A stretch of DNA of 64,000 nt from Pseudorhodobacter sp. PARRP1 (GTDB taxonomy: Bacteria > Pseudomonadota > Alphaproteobacteria > Rhodobacterales > Rhodobacteraceae). Numbering within the stretch: the first letter of the stretch is position 1; each line of letters opens with the position of its first letter. Shown here in pieces: positions 35,593-43,923 of the stretch. A program made the position numbers and the translations under genes. Location: positions 248,001-312,000 of the forward strand of contig NKIU01000001.1 of NCBI GenBank assembly GCA_002256245.1. The letters run 5' to 3'. The notes beneath the pieces are model-generated. The model saw only the letters and a program-made list of their open reading frames with translations, ran no database searches and was not told the origin of the DNA.

Positions 35593-36377
35593 TGCTGGTT
35601 TATCTGGATGATATCCGGCTGAACGCCGAAGTCTCGGGGCCAGTTGGCGGGCCTGCGGTGGTGCTGTTGCACGCCTTGGGCACCAATTTGACAATCTGGG
35701 ATCAGGTGGTGCCGCTGCTGCCTGCAAGCTGCCGGGTGTTGCGGTTTGATCAGCGCGGGCATGGGGCGTCGGATGTGCCAGAGCCGCCCTATGCGATGGG
35801 TGCGTTGATCCGCGATGCCGAGCGGATGATGGCGCATTTCGGCATGAAGGACGCGGTGGTGGTGGGGCTGTCGCTGGGCGGTCTGGTGGCGCAGGGGTTG
35901 GCCGTGAAGCGGCTGGATCTGGTGCGGGGCATGGTGCTGAGCAGTACGGCGGCCAAGATCGGCTCGGCCGAGATGTGGGGCGCGCGGGTGGCGCAGGTGC
36001 AGGCGCGCGGGCTGGCCGATTATGCCTGCGGCGCGATGGAGCGGATGTTCGGGCGGCGCTGGCAGGACGTGGCGGGGATGCCAAGGGTGCGGGCGATGCT
36101 GGAGGGCATGGACCCGCGCGGCTGGGTGGGCTGTGCATCGGCGATTGCGGGCACGGATTTTTACACGCCAACGGCGGGGGTGACCTTGCCGACTTTGGCG
36201 ATTGCCGGGGCGTTGGATGGGACCACCCCGCCCGATCTGGTGCGCGAGACTGCGGATTTGATTTTGGGCAGCCGGTTTCATCTGATGCGGGGGGCGGGGC
36301 ATTTGCCGATGGTGGAAAAGCCCGCGGAATATGCGGCGGTGGTGGCGGAGTTTCTGGCATCTGTCGGGCAGGTTTGA
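35592..36377 (+). CDS. Alpha/beta hydrolase resembling 3-oxoadipate enol-lactonase
   Basis: A 261-residue hydrolase of the PcaD-like group. It has HALGTNLTIWDQVVPLL near 27, RFDQRGHGASDVP near 54 and the nucleophile elbow VGLSLGGLVAQGLA near 96. The acid is in AGALDGTTPP and the histidine in GAGHLPMVEKP near 236. PcaD hydrolyses 3-oxoadipate enol-lactone, but no other beta-ketoadipate gene is nearby, so the specific activity is uncertain. It is the last gene of the hydrolase/dehydratase/hydrolase operon, sharing one base with the previous stop. Confidence 0.85.
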   Translation: MLVYLDDIRLNAEVSGPVGGPAVVLLHALGTNLTIWDQVVPLLPASCRVLRFDQRGHGASDVPEPPYAMGALIRDAERMMAHFGMKDAVVVGLSLGGLVAQGLAVKRLDLVRGMVLSSTAAKIGSAEMWGARVAQVQARGLADYACGAMERMFGRRWQDVAGMPRVRAMLEGMDPRGWVGCASAIAGTDFYTPTAGVTLPTLAIAGALDGTTPPDLVRETADLILGSRFHLMRGAGHLPMVEKPAEYAAVVAEFLASVGQV

Positions 36378-36403
36378 CGCGCGGACCGGGGGCCAGCCCA
36401 CCA

Positions 36404-36472
36404 AGCCATTGGTTTCTCGGACCAATGGCGAAACCAATGGCTAACCCCCGGGATATTTAAGAACGGATGAAA
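36404..36472. repeat. Hairpin plus single-arm ATATTTAAGAACGG module
   Basis: Perfect 13-base arms AGCCATTGGTTTC (36404-36416) and GAAACCAATGGCT (36430-36442) are followed by GGGATATTTAAGAACGGATG at 36450. The latter is a single copy of the arm seen at 1791 and 28901. It lies past the hydrolase stop and is a likely terminator region. Confidence 0.75.
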
Positions 36473-36523
36473 CAATTTTAGTCGAATTGTTTGCAAATGG
36501 CGGGGCGGAGTTAGGGGAATGTT

Positions 36524-37741
36524 ATGTTTGCGCGCGGCAATCTAAGTTTGTTGTTCATTCTGTTCACGGTGGCGCTGGATGCGATCGGGATCGGGCTGAT
36601 CTTTCCGGTGATGCCGGATCTGATGGAGGATGTTACCCACGCTGGATTGGGTGGGGCGGCGCTGTGGGGCGGGGTTTTGGCGGCCTCTTTCGCGGTGATG
36701 CAGTTTCTGTGCGGCCCACTGGTGGGCAATCTGTCGGATCGGTTTGGGCGCAGGCCGGTGTTGTTGGTGTCTTTGGCGGTGATGGCGCTGGATTATGTCG
36801 TGATGGCGCTGGCGCATACGGTTTGGCTGTTGCTGGTGGCGCGAATTGTGGCGGGGGTGGCGGCGGCAACCCATGCCACGGCGAATGCCTATGTCGCCGA
36901 TATCTCGACCCCGGATCAGCGGGCGAAACGCTTTGGGCTGCTTGGTGCGGGCTTTGGCATTGGTTTTGTGGCGGGGCCGATGCTGGGCGGCGTGCTGGCG
37001 GGGGTTGATGTGCGCGCGCCGTTTTGGGTGGCGGCGGGGCTGGCTTTGGCCAATCTGGTCTTCGGCTGGTTTGTGATGCCCGAGAGTTTGAGTTTGGCGA
37101 ACCGCCGCAGCTTTACACTGGCGCGGGCCAATCCCTTGGCCTCGTTGCGGGCGGTGCGGCGGTTGCCGGGGTTGCAGCGGTTGTTGCTGGTGACGTTTCT
37201 TTATGCGGTGACGTTCAACGTCTGGCCTGCGATCTGGGCCTATTATGGCAAGGCCGCGTTTGGCTGGAATGCGCAATGGATCGGCCTTGGGCTGGCCGCG
37301 TTCGGCGTCTGCATGGCGCTCACGCAGGCCTTGCTGCTGGGGCCGATGATCCGCCGGCTTGGAGAGCGGCGCACGGCTGCGGTCGGCATGGGGCTGGAGG
37401 TGGTGTCGTATGGCTTTTACGGTCTGGCGACCTCGGGGTTCTGGGCGCTGCTGTTCACGCCGGTTGCGGCTTTGGGTGGGGTGACGGGGCCAAGTTTGCA
37501 GGCGATGATGTCGCGCGCGGTGCCGGAAAACCAACAGGGCGAGTTGCAGGGGGTGAATTCATCGCTGAACGCCTTGGCGACGATCATCTCGCCTTTGGTG
37601 ATGACTTGGGTGTTTGACCTGTTCACGTCAGACAAGGTGCCGTTCCATCTGCCGGGCGCGCCGTTTCTGCTGTCTGCGACACTTATGGTCGCGGTTGTTA
37701 TACTCTTTGTCGCGGGAACGCGCGAAACGGCACGGCCCTGA
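36524..37741 (+). CDS. TCR/Tet-type MFS drug efflux transporter
   Basis: A 405-residue major facilitator with 12 predicted helices, similar in layout to TetA-class proton antiporters. Motif A between helices 2 and 3 is GNLSDRFGRRPVLLVS. Motif C is the glycine-rich LGAGFGIGFVAGPMLGG in helix 5, typical of drug/H+ antiporters. The N-terminal helix LLFILFTVALDAIGIGLIFPVMPDL has the conserved aspartate. The drug is unknown, and tetracycline resistance should not be assumed. No regulator is adjacent. Confidence 0.9.
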   Translation: MFARGNLSLLFILFTVALDAIGIGLIFPVMPDLMEDVTHAGLGGAALWGGVLAASFAVMQFLCGPLVGNLSDRFGRRPVLLVSLAVMALDYVVMALAHTVWLLLVARIVAGVAAATHATANAYVADISTPDQRAKRFGLLGAGFGIGFVAGPMLGGVLAGVDVRAPFWVAAGLALANLVFGWFVMPESLSLANRRSFTLARANPLASLRAVRRLPGLQRLLLVTFLYAVTFNVWPAIWAYYGKAAFGWNAQWIGLGLAAFGVCMALTQALLLGPMIRRLGERRTAAVGMGLEVVSYGFYGLATSGFWALLFTPVAALGGVTGPSLQAMMSRAVPENQQGELQGVNSSLNALATIISPLVMTWVFDLFTSDKVPFHLPGAPFLLSATLMVAVVILFVAGTRETARP

Positions 37742-37771
37742 TCTAGCCTGACGGCAAATTGGGGGTGCCTT

Positions 37772-39013
37772 ATGAAGCTGCGCGATCTTGAGATTTTTAC
37801 CGTGGCCCCGCCTGCACCGGGTTGGGGCGGGCGCTATTGGACCTTTGTGAAGCTGACCACCGACAACGGCATTGTCGGCTACGGCGAGTGTTATGCCTCG
37901 ACCGTGGGCCCCCGCGCCATGGGGGCGGTGATTGAGGATGTGTTTGAGCGGCATATGCTGGGGGAAAACCCGGAAAACATCGAGCTGATGTATCGCCGGG
38001 CCTATTCGGCGGGCTTCACGCAGCGGCCTGACCCGACGGTGATGGGGGCGTTTTCGGGGCTGGAGATTGCCTGCTGGGATATCTTGGGCAAGGCGCGGGA
38101 TCGTCCGGTTTGGGCGCTTTTGGGCGGGATGATGAATGAGAAGGTGCGCTCTTACACCTATCTTTACCCCGAGGAAGGCGAGATTCCGGCGGATTTCTGG
38201 GTGAACCCGGATATGGCGGCCGAGGCTGCGGCGCGTTGTGTCAAGCAGGGTTTCACAGCCGTTAAATTCGATCCGGCTGGCCCCTATACCATTCGCGGCG
38301 GGCACGAGCCTGCGATGTCGGATATCTCGCGCTCGGTGGCGTTTTGTGCGAAAATCCGCGAGGCGGTGGGCGACAAGGCCGACCTGTTGTTCGGCACGCA
38401 TGGCCAGTTTACCACACCCGGCGCGATCCGGTTGGGGGTGGCGATCGAGCCCTATAACCCCCTGTGGTATGAAGAGCCGATCCCGCCGGACAATCTGGCC
38501 GAGTTCGCCGAAGTGGCGCGCCATGTGCGGGTGCCGCTGGCGACGGGCGAGCGTTTGACGACGAAGGCCGAGTTTGGCGCGTTGCTGCGGCATGGCGGGG
38601 TGAAGATCTTGCAGCCCGCGCTGGGGCGTGTGGGCGGCATCTGGGAGGCCAAGAAGATCGCAGCGATGGCCGAGGTTTATAACGCCGAGATGGCGCCGCA
38701 TCTGTATGCAGGACCGGTGGAATGGGCAGCGAATGTGCATTTTGCGGTGTCGATCCCGAATATCCTGATGGCCGAGACGATCCAGACCGGCGGCGCGTTC
38801 CATCTGAAGCTGATCAAGCATTCTCTGAAATGGGAGGATGGCTATATCCTGCCGCCGACGGCTCCGGGTTTGGGTATTGAGTTTGACGAGGATGTCGCAC
38901 GCGCGCATCCCTATACTGGCACAGCGTTGCATTTGCAGATGCAGGAAGCGCCCTGCGATTATCTGCATGGCAACCGCTTTGAGGGGGGCGCGCCCGCGCC
39001 GACCTCGATTTAA
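37772..39013 (+). CDS. Mandelate racemase/muconate lactonizing enzyme family protein
   Basis: A 413-residue enolase-superfamily enzyme, probably a sugar-acid dehydratase or cycloisomerase. The capping domain ends near residue 125. In the barrel, AVKFDPAGPYT (lysine region) lies near 165, and metal ligands are expected in LLFGTHGQF, WYEEPIPPDN near 230 and ATGERL near 256. The late APHLYAGPVEWAANVHF near 311 supplies the general-base histidine of the MR subgroup. It is transcribed alone and ends at a good terminator. The exact sugar acid cannot be told. Confidence 0.88.
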   Translation: MKLRDLEIFTVAPPAPGWGGRYWTFVKLTTDNGIVGYGECYASTVGPRAMGAVIEDVFERHMLGENPENIELMYRRAYSAGFTQRPDPTVMGAFSGLEIACWDILGKARDRPVWALLGGMMNEKVRSYTYLYPEEGEIPADFWVNPDMAAEAAARCVKQGFTAVKFDPAGPYTIRGGHEPAMSDISRSVAFCAKIREAVGDKADLLFGTHGQFTTPGAIRLGVAIEPYNPLWYEEPIPPDNLAEFAEVARHVRVPLATGERLTTKAEFGALLRHGGVKILQPALGRVGGIWEAKKIAAMAEVYNAEMAPHLYAGPVEWAANVHFAVSIPNILMAETIQTGGAFHLKLIKHSLKWEDGYILPPTAPGLGIEFDEDVARAHPYTGTALHLQMQEAPCDYLHGNRFEGGAPAPTSI

Positions 39014-39019
39014 GGCACA

Positions 39020-39052
39020 CCCCCGCAATGCTATATATTGCGGGGGATTTTT
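39020..39052 (+). terminator. Rho-independent terminator after the enolase-superfamily gene
   Basis: CCCCCGCAAT (39020-39029) pairs perfectly with ATTGCGGGGG (39037-39046) across a seven-base loop, then ATTTTT. It lies seven bases past the stop. Confidence 0.85.
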
Positions 39053-39076
39053 CCAAAACCACAAGCGATAGAGATT

Positions 39077-39158
39077 TGTCCCCGCGGGGACACTTCAAGC
39101 AGACAATTTTACCCCCGCCAAGACACCGCACACAGGTGGCTTTGTCCCCGCGGGGACA
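39077..39158. repeat. Two copies of the 16-base palindrome TGTCCCCGCGGGGACA
   Basis: Exact copies at 39077-39092 and 39143-39158, 66 bases apart, each preceded by a T. They lie in the 355-base gap before the KefB-like gene. They could be protein-binding sites for that promoter or copies of a dispersed palindrome. Nothing else is recognisable in 39159-39368 beyond a run of T residues near 39299. Confidence 0.8.
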
Positions 39159-39368
39159 GGCCAGGCAGGGTTAGACCAAAGCTGGCCGAAGCGCCGTCAT
39201 CGCCAATATCTTTCGCAGGGCGCAGAACAGCCATCGTCACTTCGCCCGCAGGAACGCCCGCAAACTGCGCGCCGGTGCCGCGATGCCAACCCCGCTTTTT
39301 TTCTGCGAATCCGGCTGTTGGCGGCGGCGGTTTTCGCGTAGAACATGCCACCCCAAAAGGATTTGCGC

Positions 39369-41318
39369 ATGACCGATTTTCTGCTGTTGGCTTTTGTTTT
39401 CCTTGTAGCCGGCGTGCTGACGGTGCCGATTGCGGCGCGGTTGGGCTTAGGCTCGGTCTTGGGCTATCTGATTGCGGGGATTTTGATCAGCCCGGTGCTG
39501 GCGGTGTTGCAGGTGGATGTGGCCTCGATCCAGCATTTCGCCGAGTTTGGCGTGGTGATGATGCTGTTTCTGGTCGGGCTGGAGTTGGAGCCGGAAACCC
39601 TGTGGGCGATGCGGGCGCGTTTGCTGGGTTTGGGCGGCGGTCAGGTGGTGCTGACGGTGCTGGCGGTGATGGGCGTTGCGATGGCGCTGGGGCAGGTCTG
39701 GTCGGTGGCGCTGGCGGTGGGGCTGGTGTTCTCGCTGTCGTCCACCGCGATCGTGTTGCAGACGCTGGGCGAGAAGGGGTTGATGAAAAGCGACGCGGGG
39801 CAGGCAAGCTTTGCGGTGCTGTTGACGCAGGATATCGCGGTGATCCCGATGTTGGCGCTGATCCCGCTGCTGGCCCTGCCAGAGTTGCAGGGCGGCCATT
39901 CGGTGACGGACCATGCCGATGCGTTCACGCTGGTGGCGGGGCTGCCGGGTTGGCAGGTGGCGTTGGTGAACATCGCGGCGATCATTGGCGTGGTGCTGGG
40001 CGGCAGTTACCTGACGCGCCCGGTGTTCCGGTTTGTGGCCTCGGCGCAGTTGCACGAGTTGTTCACGGCGACGGCGCTGATGATGGTGATTGGCATTGCG
40101 CTGTTGATGACGCTGGTGGGCCTGTCGCCCGCTTTGGGCACGTTTCTGGCCGGCGTAGTGCTGGCCAACAGCGAGTATCGGCACGAGTTGGAATCCGACA
40201 TCAATCCGTTCAAGGCGCTGCTGCTGGGGCTGTTTTTCATGACGGTGGGGGCGGGGATCAACTTTGTGCTGCTGTGGGGCAACCTTGGGCAGATCATCGC
40301 GCTGACGCTGGGGCTGATTGTGGTGAAAGTGCTGGTTTTGCTGGTGCTGGGGCGGATTTTCCGGCTGGGGACGCTTGATAAGTGGCTGTTCGGTCTGGGT
40401 CTGGCGCAGGCGGGCGAGTTCGGGTTTGTGCTGATCTCGCTGATGGTGTCGTCGGCGGTGCTGCCCGCCGAGATTGCCGACAAGATGCTGTTGGTGGTGG
40501 CATTGTCGATGCTGCTGACGCCGGGGTTGTTCATCCTTTACGACCGGGTGATTGCCCCGCGTTTTGCTGAACCCATGCAGCGCGAGGCGGATGAAATCAC
40601 CGACCCCAGCCATATCATCATCGCAGGCATTGGCCGGGTGGGCGGGTTGGTCAACCGGATGCTGCGGGCTGCGGGCTATCATACCACCGTGATCGACTTT
40701 AGCAGCAAGCAGTTGGAGATGATGGCGAAATTCGGCATCAAGGCCTATTTCGGCGATGCCACCCGGCCCGATATGCTGCACTCGGCGGGGATTGCCGAGG
40801 CCAAGCTGTTGGTGATCGCGATTGATGACCGCGACCAGATCACCGAGATGGTGCGCCATGCGGTGGCTGCCTATCCGAACTTGCATGTGATCGCGCGGGC
40901 GGTGGATCGCAACCATGTCTATGATCTGTGGGCGGCGGGGTGCCGTGACATCATCCGCGAGACCTATGACAGCTCGATCCGGATGGGCCGCTCGGCGTTT
41001 CAGGCCTTGGGCGCGACACCCGAGCAGGCCGAGGCGATGCGGCAGGTTTATCACGAGGCCGATCAGAAGATCATGCGCGCGATGGCCGATCATTACGACC
41101 CGAACATTCCGAACTTTGAAAATCCTGCCTATGTGGCGCGGGCGCGCGAGTTGTCGAGCAAGGTCGAGCAAAAGCTGATCGTGAAATTTGCCGAGATCCT
41201 TGGCAAACCGGCGTTTGAAACCTTGCTGCCGTCGGGGGTGCGCGAAAGCTATGAGGCCGCCGGTGAATTGCCGGTTGAACTGCCCACCGAGCCTTCGGAA
41301 TCCGAAGTTTCGGTCTAG
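39369..41318 (+). CDS. KefB/KefC-type CPA2 potassium/proton antiporter
   Basis: A 649-residue CPA2 antiporter. About 12 membrane helices fill residues 1-385; they include LIAGILISPVLAVLQVD and the ion-path motif LVFSLSSTAIVLQTLGEKG, followed by FAVLLTQDIAVIPMLAL (conserved QD). A Rossmann-type RCK/TrkA-N domain starts near 410 (HIIIAGIGRVGGLVNRML). The C-terminal 90 residues are charged. Kef systems export K+ under electrophile stress and are held shut by glutathione. AAGGA before ATG 39369 decides the start. Its stop is three bases from the stop of the convergent MarR gene. Confidence 0.9.
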   Translation: MTDFLLLAFVFLVAGVLTVPIAARLGLGSVLGYLIAGILISPVLAVLQVDVASIQHFAEFGVVMMLFLVGLELEPETLWAMRARLLGLGGGQVVLTVLAVMGVAMALGQVWSVALAVGLVFSLSSTAIVLQTLGEKGLMKSDAGQASFAVLLTQDIAVIPMLALIPLLALPELQGGHSVTDHADAFTLVAGLPGWQVALVNIAAIIGVVLGGSYLTRPVFRFVASAQLHELFTATALMMVIGIALLMTLVGLSPALGTFLAGVVLANSEYRHELESDINPFKALLLGLFFMTVGAGINFVLLWGNLGQIIALTLGLIVVKVLVLLVLGRIFRLGTLDKWLFGLGLAQAGEFGFVLISLMVSSAVLPAEIADKMLLVVALSMLLTPGLFILYDRVIAPRFAEPMQREADEITDPSHIIIAGIGRVGGLVNRMLRAAGYHTTVIDFSSKQLEMMAKFGIKAYFGDATRPDMLHSAGIAEAKLLVIAIDDRDQITEMVRHAVAAYPNLHVIARAVDRNHVYDLWAAGCRDIIRETYDSSIRMGRSAFQALGATPEQAEAMRQVYHEADQKIMRAMADHYDPNIPNFENPAYVARARELSSKVEQKLIVKFAEILGKPAFETLLPSGVRESYEAAGELPVELPTEPSESEVSV

Positions 41319-41321
41319 GCT

Positions 41322-41765
41322 TTAGCCCAGTTGCCACAGGATCTGCGCGAGGCCGGTGGCATCCGTGCCGGTCATTTCGGCATGCAGCTTGGCGTGTTCG
41401 GCGCGCCAAAGCGGCACCGCTTGTGCCACCAAAGCGCGCCCGGCTTCGGTCAGGATCGGGCGGCGGGCGCGGGCATCCGTCTCGTCGGCGATCAACTGCA
41501 CCAACCCGCGCTTTTCCAAGGTTTTCGCGGCGGCGGTCATGGTGGTGGCATCCATCGCCAGAAAATCGGCCAACGCCCCCAAGCGCGGGGCCCACTGACC
41601 CGACAGCGCCACCAGCATCGAAAACTGGCCGTTGGTCAGCCCCAAAGGCGCGAACAAACGGTCAAACCGCCGCGCCAGTTTGCGCGCCGCGCGCTGGGTG
41701 GCAAGGCACAGGCATTCATCGCGGATCTGCAGGACGGTGTGGAGGGGCAGGCTCGATTGGGTCAT
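41322..41765 (-). CDS. MarR family transcriptional regulator
   Basis: A 147-residue winged-helix regulator. The dimer helices flank the DNA-binding core LTNGQFSMLVALSGQWAPRLGALADFLAMDATTMTAAAKTLEKRGLV (residues about 43-89) with wing DETDARARRPILTEAGRALV. It lies tail to tail with the antiporter gene, so it need not regulate it. No operator is obvious in the upstream 41766-41910 region. Confidence 0.9.
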   Translation of the reverse strand: MTQSSLPLHTVLQIRDECLCLATQRAARKLARRFDRLFAPLGLTNGQFSMLVALSGQWAPRLGALADFLAMDATTMTAAAKTLEKRGLVQLIADETDARARRPILTEAGRALVAQAVPLWRAEHAKLHAEMTGTDATGLAQILWQLG

Positions 41766-41910
41766 TCTATATTGATATCAAACCAATACAAACGGGACAA
41801 GCGACGGCTTGTCGCAGCGGGCGGGCGGCGTGGCGGATTTGATCTGGAGGGTGTGGCCAAGGTCACTGGCACACCCGCTGACGCGCAGCGTGCCGGCCTG
41901 AACATTTCCA

Positions 41911-41976
41911 CGCCGCCCCGGCCTTGAGCCGGGGCCTCGTTGCTGGGGGAAGGCCCCGGATCAAGTCCGGGGCGGC
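41911..41976. repeat. REP-like GC-rich palindrome (copy 2)
   Basis: CGCCGCCCCGG (41911) pairs with CCGGGGCGGC (41967-41976), and an inner CCGGGGCCT/AGGCCCCGG pair lies within. It is close in sequence and layout to 18225-18294. It sits just past the stop of the sugar ABC ATPase gene, where it could end that operon. Confidence 0.8.
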
Positions 41977-41987
41977 TTGGGGCGCGG

Positions 41988-42746
41988 TTAAACCTCTACC
42001 CCGCCTTTGACGCCGGTGATGTAGCTGACGATGTCGTTGCCGTCGGTTTCATCGCGGCGCAAGCTGGCGACGATGCGACCCCGGCGGAACACCACGATAC
42101 GGTCAACCAGATCAAACACCTGCCGCAGGTTGTGGCTGACCAAGATCAGCGGCACGCCGCGCTCTTTCAAACCCCGGATGATGTTTTCGACCTGAGCGGT
42201 TTCCTGCACGCCCAAGGCTGCGGTGGGTTCGTCCATGATCACCAGTTTGGAGGCAAATGCCGCCGTGCGGGCGATGGAAACACACTGACGCTGGCCGCCC
42301 GACATGTTGCGGATCGGGTTATCGACGTTGGGGATTTTGACGGCCGTGGTCTTCAGCGCCTCCATCGTCTTTTCGCGCATCGCTTTGCGGTCAAGGATCG
42401 AGAACGGGCCGAGTTTGAATTTGAACAACTCGCGCCCCAGAAACAGGTTCGAGGGCACGTCGAGATCATCGGCCAAGGCGAGGGTTTGGAACACGGTTTC
42501 AATGCCGGATTCGCGGGCTTGCAGGGGCCCGGCGAAGTTGACAGGTGCGCCGTCGAAGATCACGTCGCCCGCCGTGCGCTGCTCCACGGCGGTGATCTGG
42601 CGCACGAAGGTCGATTTGCCGGCACCATTGTCGCCCACCACCGCGACATGCTCGCCGTGGCGCAGGGTGAAATTGGCATCCTCCAGCGCGTGAACGCCGC
42701 CGTAGCGCTTGGTCAGGCCACGGGTTTCCAGAATGAAATCGCTCAT
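41988..42746 (-). CDS. Sugar ABC transporter ATP-binding protein (single-domain, FrcA-like)
   Basis: A 252-residue ATPase with one nucleotide-binding domain: Walker A GDNGAGKSTFVRQI near 39, signature MSGGQRQCVSIARTAAF near 150 and Walker B LVIMDEPTAALGVQE. Most sugar (ribose/xylose-type) importers use a double-length ATPase; the single domain resembles the fructose-type FrcA. The start ATG 42746 overlaps the permease stop as ATGA. It is the last gene of the import operon. Confidence 0.9.
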   Translation of the reverse strand: MSDFILETRGLTKRYGGVHALEDANFTLRHGEHVAVVGDNGAGKSTFVRQITAVEQRTAGDVIFDGAPVNFAGPLQARESGIETVFQTLALADDLDVPSNLFLGRELFKFKLGPFSILDRKAMREKTMEALKTTAVKIPNVDNPIRNMSGGQRQCVSIARTAAFASKLVIMDEPTAALGVQETAQVENIIRGLKERGVPLILVSHNLRQVFDLVDRIVVFRRGRIVASLRRDETDGNDIVSYITGVKGGVEV

Positions 42747-43831
42747 ACCCGTGCTCCCCGGCTTTTCTGCCGCCATTGATCCAGCACAACCGCGCCAACG
42801 ATGATCACGCCCTTGACCATTTCCTGATAGTAGGCGTCGAGTTTCAGGAAGGTGAAGCCCGAGATGATCACCCCGAAAATCAGCGCGCCGATCACCGTGC
42901 CGATGATGGAACCACGCCCGCCTTGCAGGGAAATCCCGCCGATCACCGCCATGGCGATAGCGTCAAGTTCATACATCACCCCCATATTCGCCTGCGCGGT
43001 CTGACCCTTGGACGACACCACGATGGCGGCGATGGAGGCCAGCATCGCAGCGATGACATAGACCAGCACCTTGTGGCGATCGACGTTGATGCCCGACATC
43101 CGCGTGGCTTGTTCATTGGAACCAATGGCATAGCTGTGCTTGCCGTATTTGGTATAGGTCATGATCAGGTGGAACAGCACCGCCAAGGCGATGAAGATGA
43201 ACACCGGGCGCATGCCGGAACCGATGGCGTTGTAGCTTTCGGTGGGGAAAGAAATCGGGTTGCCGGTGGACCACCAGCGGGCAAACCCACGCGCCGACAC
43301 CATCATGCCCAGCGTGGCGATGAAGGGCGGGATTTTGGTGTAAGCCACAAGCGCGCCATTGATCAGACCGGCGATCAGACCGCAGCCAAGGCCGACAAGG
43401 ATTGGCACGAAGATCGGCAAATCCATCGCCCAGTCGCCAAAGATCGCTTTCGGGTTTGGGTTGCCGTTGACAAGGGCGGTTTGCGCGAAACTCATCGCGA
43501 CCATGGCGGTGGCGCCGACGACCGAGCCTGAGGACAGATCAATGCCGCCGGTGATGATCACCTGCGTCACGCCGATGGCGATGATGCCGACGGTGGCGAC
43601 TTGCAGGATGATGATCGACAGGCGCTGGGTGTTGAACAGGCCCTCGGTGCCCTCACGCGTGTTGAACAAAAAGCTTTCGCCCATGATCAGGCGGCCCAGA
43701 ATTTCGAACGCCGCAACGATGATGAGGAACGCGATGAACACGTTCAACTCTTGCGGGCGGGCTTTCTTCGATGGGTCGTATTTCAGGCCACCAAGGCCAT
43801 GCGCAGGCTCTGCCACGGGTCTCTCCCCCAT
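42743..43831 (-). CDS. Sugar ABC transporter permease
   Basis: A 362-residue inner-membrane permease of the RbsC/FrcC family with about ten hydrophobic helices. The family motif VTQVIITGGIDLSSGSVVG (residues about 85-105) and IPPFIATLGMMVSARGFARW (about 168-187) are clear. DAIAMAVIGGISLQGGRGSIIGT near 292 is the EAA-like ATPase-contact region. It would carry a monosaccharide or cyclitol delivered by the adjacent binding protein. It overlaps the ATPase gene by four bases. Confidence 0.92.
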   Translation of the reverse strand: MGERPVAEPAHGLGGLKYDPSKKARPQELNVFIAFLIIVAAFEILGRLIMGESFLFNTREGTEGLFNTQRLSIIILQVATVGIIAIGVTQVIITGGIDLSSGSVVGATAMVAMSFAQTALVNGNPNPKAIFGDWAMDLPIFVPILVGLGCGLIAGLINGALVAYTKIPPFIATLGMMVSARGFARWWSTGNPISFPTESYNAIGSGMRPVFIFIALAVLFHLIMTYTKYGKHSYAIGSNEQATRMSGINVDRHKVLVYVIAAMLASIAAIVVSSKGQTAQANMGVMYELDAIAMAVIGGISLQGGRGSIIGTVIGALIFGVIISGFTFLKLDAYYQEMVKGVIIVGAVVLDQWRQKSRGARV

Positions 43832-43882
43832 ATGTCACATTAAAACCGTCTAAACCCTGCGATTCCCCGCGCCGGGTAAGAC

Positions 43883-43910
43883 AAAGGGCGACGCCGGAGC
43901 GCCGCCCTTT
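43883..43910 (-). promoter_or_regulatory. Intercistronic hairpin between binding-protein and permease genes
   Basis: AAAGGGCG (43883-43890) and CGCCCTTT (43903-43910) form an 8-base-pair stem with inner pairing. In many import operons such hairpins lower expression of downstream genes or protect the binding-protein mRNA. Confidence 0.6.
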
Positions 43911-43923
43911 CCCCAAATCGGGA

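Noticed and set aside
36524-37741. Calling the MFS pump a tetracycline resistance gene
   Set aside because: The TCR/Tet subfamily includes many pumps with other substrates, and no TetR-type regulator is beside it.
39447-41171. A 574-codon minus-strand frame opposite the KefB-like gene
   Set aside because: Rich in histidine, glutamine and arginine, as expected from the complement of a membrane-protein gene. No family is visible.
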